Positions 1 through 4,729 of a DNA stretch of 5,125 nt are shown here, in pieces (the stretch's first letter is position 1; every line of letters begins with the position of its first letter). The notes below the pieces were generated by a model, which was not told the origin of the DNA, made no database searches, and saw only the letters and a program-made list of their open reading frames with translations. A program made the translations under genes and the position numbers. Source of the stretch: CAYTCZ01 sp964436315 (GTDB lineage Bacteria; Actinomycetota; Thermoleophilia; Gaiellales; Gaiellaceae); assembly GCA_964436315.1 (NCBI GenBank), contig CAYTCZ010000210.1, positions 1 through 5,125 of the forward strand, given 5' to 3'.

Positions 1-55
1 GAACAGTTTCGGCTTTGCAAGCCGGAGGTCACGGGTTCAAGTCCCGTACGCTCCA
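1..55 (+). tRNA. tRNA-Ala(TGC), 5' part outside the window
   Basis: This is the 3' part of an alanine tRNA; the acceptor 5' strand and most of the D arm lie before base 1. The anticodon arm is 9-25 (five-pair stem TCGGC/GCCGG with one G-T pair, seven-base loop TTTGCAA), which puts anticodon TGC at 16-18. A five-base variable region (26-30) follows, then the T arm at 31-47 (ACGGG/CCCGT, loop TTCAAGT). The 3' acceptor strand is 48-54 and the discriminator A is base 55. Base 70 by tRNA numbering is T (position 52), which fits the G3:U70 alanine identity pair, but its partner is not visible. No CCA is encoded after the discriminator. Shifting the loop to give a Cys GCA anticodon destroys the stem, so Ala is preferred. 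Confidence 0.93.
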
Positions 56-58
56 AAG

Positions 59-86
59 AGAAAGGCCCTGGAAACAGGGCCTTTCT
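59..86 (+). terminator. Hairpin terminator after tRNA-Ala
   Basis: A perfect 12-pair stem (59-70 with 75-86) closes on a GAAA tetraloop and starts four bases after the tRNA 3' end. The ascending arm begins with A-rich sequence and the descending arm ends in CTTTCT, so the T-tract is short and partly inside the stem. Its position and stability make it the likely 3' processing and termination signal of the tRNA transcript. Confidence 0.75.
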
Positions 87-139
87 GTCGTCTAGATAGG
101 CGACAATCAGGGGGCAGACTCGGGGCACCATGGAACGTT

Positions 140-421
140 TTGGAACAGAGGTGTGTGACCGAGGCCAAGCTCGTTCGCCTCCCCGAGGCGCTCTCGAAGT
201 CGCTGGACGATCTCCCGGTCCGGCTAGTGGCCCAGTGCCTCTGCGAGCGAATGAGTCTCGACGACGGAACACAGCGGCTCGCATTCCAGGACACCAACGG
301 CCATCTTTGCGAGGCCGAAATGAGCATGGGTCGAGTTGGCTGCAGGGTGCACCTCAAGTTTGAAGCTAAACCTCGAACTACTTGTACACATCTCGTACAC
401 GCGGCACAGGAAGCCGCTTGA
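140..421 (+). CDS. Possible small hypothetical protein
   Basis: This 93-codon frame starts at TTG 140, or at GTG 155, which has an AGAGG stretch a few bases upstream. I do not recognise the product. From about codon 6 to codon 55 the codons favour G or C in third position and the peptide looks protein-like (for example VTEAKLVRLPEALSKSLDDL). The last 25 codons lose this bias. There are several cysteines but no clear motif, signal peptide or membrane segment. It lies alone between the tRNA terminator and a pseudogene remnant on the other strand. It may be a small gene, a decayed 3' end or chance; I lean slightly towards a remnant. Confidence 0.25.
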   Translation: MEQRCVTEAKLVRLPEALSKSLDDLPVRLVAQCLCERMSLDDGTQRLAFQDTNGHLCEAEMSMGRVGCRVHLKFEAKPRTTCTHLVHAAQEAA

Positions 422-607
422 GAATTGACCTCCTGCTGGGTCCTGGGATCTTCAATCCCACGCACCACTTGTCCGTACATGAACACCACGTCGCCCGCGA
501 GGCGTCCGGCGATGTCCTTGCGGAGCCTAATTGGACGCAGGACCGATCGAGACAGAGGAGATTGTCGGATGGCGAGATCATCCCTGACAGCGTCCTGATT
601 GCCCCGT

Positions 608-763
608 CTAAACGCTGAGCCATCCACCGTCGACCCTTAGGACAGCTCCGTTCACGAAGTTCGCTTCTGGGGAGGCTAGATAGATCGCCGCTGCCGCAAC
701 TTCCTCCGGCAGTCCTCTCCTGTTCATCGAGGTGCGGGCCCCGACGCAACGCGCAGTAACGGC
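608..763 (-). pseudogene. C-terminal remnant of a short-chain dehydrogenase/reductase (SDR)
   Basis: Read on the minus strand from 763 to the TAG at 608-610, the 51 codons give the classic C-terminal end of an SDR oxidoreductase. A degenerate VTARCVGARTSM (family form VNALCPGxxxTPM) is followed by GLPEEVAAAAIYLAS and then FVNGAVLRVDGGW, which matches the usual LPEEVA..I.FLAS and G..L.VDGG elements that end the Rossmann domain. The frame is closed upstream by TGA at 764-766. The expected N-terminal nucleotide-binding TGxxxGxG motif and the catalytic YxxxK are absent. A possible frameshifted continuation, reading roughly RARACDHQG, lies just upstream in another frame. A whole SDR is about 250 residues, so only the last fifth survives. 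Family assignment is firm; the substrate cannot be inferred. Confidence 0.8.
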
Positions 764-943
764 TCATGCTGTCCTGCCCAGGGCCGCGTGGCCTGCCCTG
801 ATGGTCGCAAGCGCGAGCGCGTGAACTGGCGGACCGCAGGTCTCCCGTTCGCTGCGACCGGAGATCAATGTGCCTCTGTTCAACAGCACAGGGAATCGAC
901 AGCGTGACTGGCGGCTGTTCGGGAAAACACGGATCGAGAATCC

Positions 944-1162
944 GTGCTGGTGCTGATGCTGGAAAAGCAGGCGCTGTGCTACAAGGGATTGTCGCAATTA
1001 GGACAAGGGGTTCTGATGACCCGGATTATGCGCACGCTCGAACTGGATCGCGCTCTTCGGGTCCTTCCTCCATCTGTGATCGCGGCAGCGGCCAAGATGG
1101 TGACTGCGTCGATGCCAATCTCGCCGCTGAGACTTCGAGCCAGAGGGGATGGGCATGAGTAG
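944..1162 (+). CDS. Possible small ORF overlapping the flavoprotein start
   Basis: The frame is open from 908 and ends in TAG at 1160-1162. Candidate starts are GTG 944 and ATG 956, neither with a strong ribosome binding site. From 944 it encodes 72 residues, including VLVLMLEKQALCYKGLSQLG and then ELDRALRVLPPSVIAAAAKM. I do not recognise the family. The stop overlaps the preferred start of the downstream gene by eight bases (ATGAGTAG), a typical coupled arrangement that argues for a real gene. Against it, codon use is mixed (TTA, AGA, CCA, several A/T-ending codons) compared with the strongly GC-ending codons of the flavoprotein. It could instead be the leader of the operon, or a decayed 3' end of an older gene. 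Confidence 0.25.
   Translation: MLVLMLEKQALCYKGLSQLGQGVLMTRIMRTLELDRALRVLPPSVIAAAAKMVTASMPISPLRLRARGDGHE
981..1017 (+). promoter_or_regulatory. Candidate promoter with repeat elements ahead of the sulfur operon
   Basis: TTGTCG (989-994) and TCTGAT (1012-1017) are separated by 17 bases, each matching the sigma70-type -35 and -10 consensus at four of six positions. The -35 sits in an inverted repeat, TTGTC (989-993) and GACAA (1002-1006). The same stretch carries a direct repeat, ACAAGGGATT (981-990) and ACAAGGGGTT (1003-1012). The site would start transcription about 130 bases before the flavoprotein gene. It lies inside the doubtful 908-1162 frame, so the two readings compete. Confidence 0.22.
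1143..1148 (+). promoter_or_regulatory. Ribosome binding site that decides the flavoprotein start
   Basis: GAGGGG touches the ATG at 1149 but is six bases from the ATG at 1155. Only the second has a workable spacing, so translation is placed at 1155 (MSRTKIVILGGG) rather than 1149. Confidence 0.6.
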
Positions 1163-2411
1163 GACGAAGATCGTCATCCTCGGCGGCGGCACGGGCGGGA
1201 CGATGACAGCCAACCGGCTTCGGCGGCGCTTCGACGAGGACGAGGCCGAGATCCACGTCGTCGACCGCGACGATAGCCATGTCTACCAGCCCGGCCTCTT
1301 GTTCGTGCCCTTCGACCTCGCGCGCGTCGAGGAGATCGTGCGGCCGCGCCGGCGGCAGCTCCACGCAGGCATCAGCTTCCACGAGAGCGACGTCGAGGCG
1401 GTCGTGCTCGACGACGACAGGGTGCATCTGGCCGACGGGACCGTCCTGCCCTACGACATCCTGGTCGTTGCCACCGGCGCGAGGCTCCAGCCCGAGGAGA
1501 CGGAGGGCCTGACCGGCGCAGGCTGGCAGGAGCGTGTCTTCACCTTCTACACCGTGGATGGCGCCTCGGCGCTGCAGGAGGCGCTGGAGCGTTTCGAGGG
1601 GGGCCGGCTCGTCGTCAACCTCGTCGACATGCCGATCAAGTGCCCGGTCGCCCCGCTCGAGTTCGCCTTCCTCGCGGACTGGTACCTGCATGAGCGCGGG
1701 ATCCGGGAGGACGTCGAGCTCGCCTACTCGACGCCGCTCGACGCCGCATTCACGAAGCCGGTCGCCTCCCAGCACCTCACCGGCCTGCTCTCCGAGAAGG
1801 GGATCGAGCTGGTCACCGAGTTCAACGTGGGCGAGGTGGACGGCGCGGGCGGCAAGCTGATCGCCTACGATGGGCGGGAGCTCGATTTCGACCTGCTCGT
1901 CACCGTCCCGCTCCACGGCGGCGCTGCGTACGTCGAGCGCTCGCCGGGGCTCGGCGATGCCCTCGGCTTCGTGCCCACCGACCCGCGCACGCTCCAAGCT
2001 GCCGCAAAGCCCAACGTCTTCGCGCTCGGCGATGCGACCGACATCCCCACCTCGAAGGCGGGCTCGGTGACGCACTTCGAGGGACAGGTGCTGACCGAGA
2101 ACGTCGCCCGCTTCCTGGCCGGGCAGGAGCTCGATGCCTCATACGACGGCCACGCGAACTGCTTCATCGAGACCGGCTTCAACAAGGCGCTGCTGGTCGA
2201 CTTCAACTACGAGACCGAGCCGCTTCCCGGCCGCTTCCCCAGCGCGGTCGGCCCGCTCCCGCTTCTGCGCGAGTCGCGCCTCAACCACCTGGGCAAGCTC
2301 ATGTTCCAGTGGTTCTACTGGCACGCGCTCCTGCCGGGGCGGGAGATCCCGGGTATCGGCCCGACGATGTCGGCAGCGGGCAAGAAGCAGCCAGCGGCGC
2401 ATCCCGTCTGA
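1155..2411 (+). CDS. sqr: Sulfide:quinone oxidoreductase-like FAD flavoprotein
   Basis: The 418-residue product is a two-dinucleotide-binding-domain flavoprotein of the sulfide:quinone oxidoreductase (SQR) type, which oxidises sulfide (HS-) to sulfane sulfur and passes electrons to membrane quinone. Visible are the N-terminal FAD motif GGGTGGT (residues 10-16), VYQPG near 43-47, VVATGA near 104-109 and the second FAD motif ALGDATD (290-296). Cys163 in KCPVAP and Cys336 in NCFIETGF sit where family members carry the two redox cysteines that hold the sulfur bridge. The third cysteine of classical SQRs (near residue 128) is missing. The C-terminal helix KLMFQWFYWHALLPG suits monotopic membrane binding. 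No signal peptide is present, so it acts on the cytoplasmic face. It is first in an operon with the two sulfur-carrier genes, 15 bases before the next. A related FAD-dependent oxidoreductase with another sulfur substrate remains possible. Confidence 0.87.
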   Translation: MSRTKIVILGGGTGGTMTANRLRRRFDEDEAEIHVVDRDDSHVYQPGLLFVPFDLARVEEIVRPRRRQLHAGISFHESDVEAVVLDDDRVHLADGTVLPYDILVVATGARLQPEETEGLTGAGWQERVFTFYTVDGASALQEALERFEGGRLVVNLVDMPIKCPVAPLEFAFLADWYLHERGIREDVELAYSTPLDAAFTKPVASQHLTGLLSEKGIELVTEFNVGEVDGAGGKLIAYDGRELDFDLLVTVPLHGGAAYVERSPGLGDALGFVPTDPRTLQAAAKPNVFALGDATDIPTSKAGSVTHFEGQVLTENVARFLAGQELDASYDGHANCFIETGFNKALLVDFNYETEPLPGRFPSAVGPLPLLRESRLNHLGKLMFQWFYWHALLPGREIPGIGPTMSAAGKKQPAAHPV

Positions 2412-2426
2412 CCGAGGAGGACGCGA

Positions 2427-2744
2427 ATGACGACAGTACTGATCGCCGAGTCGACCGTCGAGGTCGACGCCGAAGGCTTCCTGGCCGACCCCGCGCAGTG
2501 GAACGAGGAGATCGCAGCGGAGATCGCACGGGAGAGTGGGATCTCCGAGCTAACCCCGCGTCACTGGCAGGTCGTCAAGTTCATGCGCCAGCGCTACCTC
2601 ACGACCGGAGCCGCGCCCTCGATCCGCTCGCTGGGCAAGGAGTCCGGTGTGCCCGTGAAGGAGCTGTATCGGCTCTTTCCCAAGGGCCCGGCGAAGCTTG
2701 CCGCGAAGATCGGTGGAATCCCGAAACCGCGCGGCTGCATCTGA
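2427..2744 (+). CDS. TusE/DsrC-family sulfur relay protein
   Basis: The 105-residue protein has the full length and fold signature of the TusE/DsrC family, small cytoplasmic proteins that carry sulfur as a persulfide or trisulfide on a cysteine in a flexible C-terminal arm. Recognisable elements are EGFLADPAQWNEEIA (about residues 12-27), LTPRHWQVVKFMRQRYL (41-57), a short helix-turn-helix-like region to KELYRLFPKGPAKLAAKIGG, and the C-terminal arm GIPKPRGCI. The penultimate Cys104 is the conserved CysA. The second cysteine, 11 residues earlier in true DsrC, is Ala93 here, so this is a single-cysteine TusE-like form. GAGGAGG at 2414-2420 lies six bases before the ATG. It follows the SQR gene by 15 bases and precedes the DsrE2 gene by 17, so all three are probably cotranscribed. 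Its likely job is to accept or pass on sulfur produced by the flavoprotein. Confidence 0.92.
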   Translation: MTTVLIAESTVEVDAEGFLADPAQWNEEIAAEIARESGISELTPRHWQVVKFMRQRYLTTGAAPSIRSLGKESGVPVKELYRLFPKGPAKLAAKIGGIPKPRGCI

Positions 2745-2761
2745 GCGAAGGGAGACAGACG

Positions 2762-3268
2762 ATGACCGTACTGCTCGAGGAAGCGCCCGCCCTGGCGGCA
2801 GAGCCCAGCACGATCGAGAAGATCTCGATCGTCATCTCCAAGGGTTCGCTCGAAGAGATCTACCCCGGTCTGATCATGGCGAACGGGGCGCGGATGGAGG
2901 GAATTGAGAGCAACGTCTTCTTCACGTTCTTCGGCCTCGATGCGATCCGCATCGACCGGTGGGCCAAGATCAAGGTGGCGACGGTCGGCAACCCGGGCAT
3001 GCACATTCCTACCCTGATCGGGGCATTGCCCGGCGTGTCGGGGCTCGCGACCGGGATGATGAAGCGACAGATGGAGAAGCTCGACATCCCGCCGATCCCA
3101 GAGTTCATCGAGCTGATTGCCGACTCCGGTGCCGTCCTCTACGCCTGCAAGGCGACCGTGGATATGTTCGGCCTGACGAAGGACAGCTTCGTGCCCCAGG
3201 TCGAGGACATCATCACCGTCGGCGAGTTCTACGATCTGGCGGCCGGCGGCGAGATCGTCTTTACGTAA
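2762..3268 (+). CDS. DsrE/DsrF-like sulfur transfer protein (DsrE2 type)
   Basis: This 168-residue protein belongs to the DsrE/DsrF/DsrH-like superfamily, close to the DsrE2 group that moves sulfane sulfur between carriers such as TusA and rhodaneses. The family signature is clear: KISIVISKGSLEEIYPGLIM (residues 20-39), EGIESNVFFTFFGLDAI (46-62), a long middle segment with a hydrophobic stretch IPTLIGALPGVSGLATGMM (82-100), then SGAVLYACKATVDMFGL with Cys129 as the expected active cysteine, and a C-terminal VGEFYDLAAGGEIVF. The ATG at 2762 is chosen because AAGGGAG (2748-2754) lies seven bases upstream and similarity starts shortly after it; the same frame is open far upstream but there it only overlaps the previous gene. 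It is last in the SQR-TusE-DsrE2 unit. The hydrophobic middle segment might lie against the membrane. Confidence 0.9.
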   Translation: MTVLLEEAPALAAEPSTIEKISIVISKGSLEEIYPGLIMANGARMEGIESNVFFTFFGLDAIRIDRWAKIKVATVGNPGMHIPTLIGALPGVSGLATGMMKRQMEKLDIPPIPEFIELIADSGAVLYACKATVDMFGLTKDSFVPQVEDIITVGEFYDLAAGGEIVFT

Positions 3269-3279
3269 GCCGCGCCCCC

Positions 3280-3306
3280 GGCTGGCGAGGCCCGGCTTCG
3301 CCGGCC
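3280..3306 (+). terminator. GC-rich stem-loop after the sulfur operon
   Basis: GGCTGGC (3280-3286) can pair with GCCGGCC (3300-3306, one G-T pair), or a smaller CCGGC/GCCGG hairpin (3292-3304) can form inside it. It starts 11 bases after the DsrE2 stop. No T-tract follows, so it is at best a weak or factor-assisted terminator or an mRNA 3' end stabiliser. Confidence 0.3.
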
Positions 3307-3326
3307 GAGGCATCCGTCTCGCGCCT

Positions 3327-3355
3327 CTGCCATCGGGGAGCCTTCGCGCGATAAT
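3327..3355 (+). promoter_or_regulatory. Candidate promoter before the repeat and cytochrome gene
   Basis: CTGCCA (3327-3332) and GATAAT (3350-3355) are exactly 17 bases apart and match the -35 and -10 consensus at four and five of six positions. A transcript starting near 3362 would cover the first repeat copy and the cytochrome c gene with a leader of roughly 230 bases. This is the best sigma70-like signal in the window but has no other support. Confidence 0.33.
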
Positions 3356-3356
3356 C

Positions 3357-3563
3357 GTGCGGAGCATCGATCGAACTTCAGCTTGCGAGGACCGCGTCTC
3401 GACACCCGGTTCCAAGCCTGGCAGACCCGCGGAGCTTCTGCGAGCGCTTCACGATCCCGGGCCCCTGCTTGCAGGGGTGAGCAGCCTTCCGTTTCCGGAC
3501 TCCGACGCGCTCTGTGGGAAGACCGGCTGCCAAAACGAAGACTTTGAGCGGCGCGTACCTTGA
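3357..3563 (+). CDS. Possible small ORF carrying repeat copy A
   Basis: This 68-codon frame (GTG at 3357, TGA at 3561-3563) fills most of the gap between the DsrE2 gene and the cytochrome gene. I do not recognise it and the first 37 codons look unconstrained. The part that matters starts at the internal GTG 3477: VSSLPFPDSDALCG followed, after a few residues, by QNEDFER. This segment is shared with the frame at 4860-5045, with differences mostly at third codon positions. If a peptide is made, GTG 3477 (29 residues) is as likely a start as 3357. It ends just before the cytochrome start and could be a decayed copy of a longer protein. Confidence 0.22.
   Translation: MRSIDRTSACEDRVSTPGSKPGRPAELLRALHDPGPLLAGVSSLPFPDSDALCGKTGCQNEDFERRVP
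3472..3517 (+). repeat. 46-bp dispersed repeat, copy A
   Basis: It matches 4855-4900 at 43 of 46 positions by eye, in the same orientation and about 1.4 kb away. The shared block begins CAGGGGTGAGCAG and includes a 23-base identical core (3490-3512). Read in the frame of the GTG at 3477, two of the three differences are silent third-base changes (AGC/AGT, CTT/CTC) and one changes Cys to Tyr. Copy A is preceded by a short hairpin, CCCCTG/CAGGGG, not shared in full by copy B. Confidence 0.85.
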
Positions 3564-3595
3564 CATCGGCCTCCCGCTCACGGAAAGCTCTCTCG

Positions 3596-3988
3596 GTGAG
3601 GCGGACTCAAGTCCTGATCACCCTCGCGGTCGTACTCCTTGCCGTTGGGCTCGCCGGCTGTGGCGGTGACAACGGCGGGGGAGGGGATGGGCCGGAGGCA
3701 GCAGAGACCGAGACGACCACTGAAGCTGAGGCCCCCGCACCGACCGGGGACGCGGATGCGGGCGCGCTCGTCTGGGAGGAGAGCGACTGTGGTGAGTGCC
3801 ATGCCTTCGGAGCTGCCGGCTCGAGCGGGGGAATCGGTCCGAACCTCGACGAAGATCGGTCACCCTTCGCCGAATGCATCGAGCTTGTCAGCGAGGGCAG
3901 GAGGGCGATGCCGTCCTACGCCGATGAGCTCAGCGAGGTTCAGATCGGGGACGTCTGCACCTTCGTCGTCGAGCGAGCCGGCGGCTAG
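3596..3988 (+). CDS. Lipoprotein c-type cytochrome
   Basis: This is a small monohaem cytochrome c anchored outside the cell membrane. From GTG 3596 it has 130 residues: a lipoprotein signal with RR at 2-3, a hydrophobic core and lipobox LAGC with Cys22 as the lipidated residue; a flexible Gly/Glu/Thr/Pro/Ala linker (23-52); then the haem domain with CGECH at 65-69, GIGPNL at 79-84 and AMPSY at 104-108, where Met105 is the likely axial ligand. Cys94 and Cys121 could form a disulfide. The start is chosen because it gives a normal signal peptide and GGAAAG lies eight bases upstream; TTG 3560 would add 12 residues with no ribosome binding site. It probably shuttles electrons between respiratory complexes. 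Its place behind the sulfur operon suggests, but does not prove, a part in sulfide-derived electron flow. Confidence 0.9.
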   Translation: MRRTQVLITLAVVLLAVGLAGCGGDNGGGGDGPEAAETETTTEAEAPAPTGDADAGALVWEESDCGECHAFGAAGSSGGIGPNLDEDRSPFAECIELVSEGRRAMPSYADELSEVQIGDVCTFVVERAGG

Positions 3989-3995
3989 CCAAGCT

Positions 3996-4027
3996 GGACG
4001 GTTTGCAGCGGCGAGGCACGGCCGTCC
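3996..4027 (+). terminator. Weak stem-loop after the cytochrome gene
   Basis: GGACGG (3996-4001) pairs with CCGTCC (4022-4027) across a 20-base loop, seven bases after the cytochrome stop codon. There is no T-tract, so termination here is only a possibility. Confidence 0.2.
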
Positions 4028-4173
4028 CACGCTCTGACACGCCCTCCTGATTCGTGGAACTCTGAGCCCCAGAGGTCTCGGAGGCTGCTTGATCGCGTCG
4101 GTGTTTACCTAGGACTCGGCCACCTCGAGGCACTTCCCGGCCCGACACATCTTTCTTGGAGCCGGGGCGTTTC

Positions 4174-4200
4174 GATCTTGAGACCCTCGGGTCTATGATC
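4174..4200 (+). promoter_or_regulatory. Palindrome overlapping a -10-like box before the DUF2269 gene
   Basis: AGACCC (4181-4186) and GGGTCT (4189-4194) form a perfect inverted repeat around TC, nested in outer GATC copies (4174-4177 and 4197-4200). TATGAT at 4194-4199, five of six bases of the -10 consensus, overlaps its right edge and lies 47 bases before the start codon. No good -35 box is seen 17 bases further up (TTCGAT at 4171-4176). The arrangement fits a repressor operator on a promoter, or simply a small hairpin. Confidence 0.33.
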
Positions 4201-4246
4201 TCGGCCGAACGCCACCGCTCAGCTCCGTAGCCCGAGGAGAGCCGCT

Positions 4247-4729
4247 ATGTCCAAGATCGATGTGCTGGTGTTCTTCCACATCATCGGAGTGGCGTTGATC
4301 GCAGCAGGTGCCGGCGTGGGTATCGCAACCGGAATTGCCATGCCGCGCACCGATTCCGTCCGGAGCATCCGATCCATGAGTTCGCTCGCAGAGCGCGCGG
4401 AGCACTTCGTCATCGCGCCGGGAGCCCTGCTCACGCTGCTCACGGGGACCTGGCTCATCATCGACTACGAGTTCTTCGACTTCGGGGAGACGTGGCTGTG
4501 GCTTTCTTATGTCCTCTGGGTCATCGCCGTTGTCCTGGGCGAAGCCGTTCTCGCACCCTTCAACAAGCAGCTTCGCAGGCAGGCGACGGCGCTCAAGGAA
4601 GCGGGTACCGAAAGGAGCGAGGATCTCCAGAAAGCAGCAGGCCGTTGGGTTGGACCGGTGACGGGGTCGGTCTTGACGCTGCTCTTCATCGCGTTCGTCT
4701 ATCTAATGGTCTTCCGCCCGGGGAGTTGA
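4247..4729 (+). CDS. DUF2269-type four-helix integral membrane protein
   Basis: This 160-residue membrane protein resembles the DUF2269 family of predicted integral membrane proteins, whose role is unknown. Four hydrophobic helices are visible: about residues 6-30 (with His11 in FFHIIG), 53-73 (starting at His53), 82-104 and 134-156, with a charged cytoplasmic-type loop (105-133) rich in Arg, Lys and Glu between the third and fourth. Related small membrane proteins place histidines near the ends of helices 1 and 2, and haem or metal binding has been a natural guess; nothing here proves it. GAGGAG (4234-4239) is seven bases before the ATG. It is 258 bases after the cytochrome gene, so it probably has its own promoter. 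It may serve the same electron transport chain, by position only. Confidence 0.75.
   Translation: MSKIDVLVFFHIIGVALIAAGAGVGIATGIAMPRTDSVRSIRSMSSLAERAEHFVIAPGALLTLLTGTWLIIDYEFFDFGETWLWLSYVLWVIAVVLGEAVLAPFNKQLRRQATALKEAGTERSEDLQKAAGRWVGPVTGSVLTLLFIAFVYLMVFRPGS

Larger units (their letters stand above)
87..1142. other. Gene-poor, eroded interval beside the tRNA
   Basis: About 1.05 kb with no convincing intact gene. Open frames on both strands are short, mutually overlapping and irregular in codon use. What can be made out is a weak plus-strand frame at 140-421, a minus-strand dehydrogenase remnant at 608-763, and a plus-strand frame open from 908 into the start of the flavoprotein gene. A minus-strand stretch around 430-600 has locally coding-like codons (for instance LAGDVVFMYGQVVRGIED), but I cannot assign it. 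There is a six-pair inverted repeat at 444-460. No transposase, integrase or duplicated att core is visible. Decayed fragments next to a tRNA gene are compatible with past integration and deletion there, which is inference. Confidence 0.6.

Noticed and set aside
1..25. Reading the tRNA as tRNA-Cys with GCA anticodon
   Set aside because: Moving the loop by one base breaks the anticodon stem pairs; only the TGC register gives five pairs and T33.
444..460. Stem-loop TGGGAT-CTTCA-ATCCCA, considered as part of a tRNA-like structure
   Set aside because: The loop lacks T33 and no D or T arm can be built around it.
480..540. Minus-strand GRLAGDVVFMYGQVVRGI, faintly like an SDR N-terminal glycine motif
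   Set aside because: The Gly spacing is wrong, the Thr-Gly start is lost, and it lies downstream of the SDR C-terminus, so resemblance may be chance.
1026..2075. Long open frame on the minus strand opposite the flavoprotein gene (349 codons)
   Set aside because: It mirrors the GC-ending codons of the real gene, has low-complexity Asp/Glu/Arg-rich sequence with no motif, and has no ribosome binding site.
2309..2761. Upstream in-frame extension of the DsrE2 gene, giving 319 codons
   Set aside because: It overlaps the flavoprotein end and all of the TusE gene, reads as Arg-rich nonsense, and a proper start with a ribosome binding site exists at 2762.
2594..3415. Minus-strand frame of 273 codons opposite TusE and DsrE2
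   Set aside because: It is a shadow of two well-supported genes on the plus strand, with no recognisable domain.
3560..3565. TTGACA, a perfect -35 hexamer, just before the cytochrome gene
   Set aside because: Seventeen bases downstream the sequence is GGAAAG-like with no -10 resemblance, so I do not call a promoter there.
3560..3595. TTG start that would add 12 residues to the cytochrome
   Set aside because: It has no ribosome binding site and would bury the normal lipoprotein signal start; GTG 3596 fits better.
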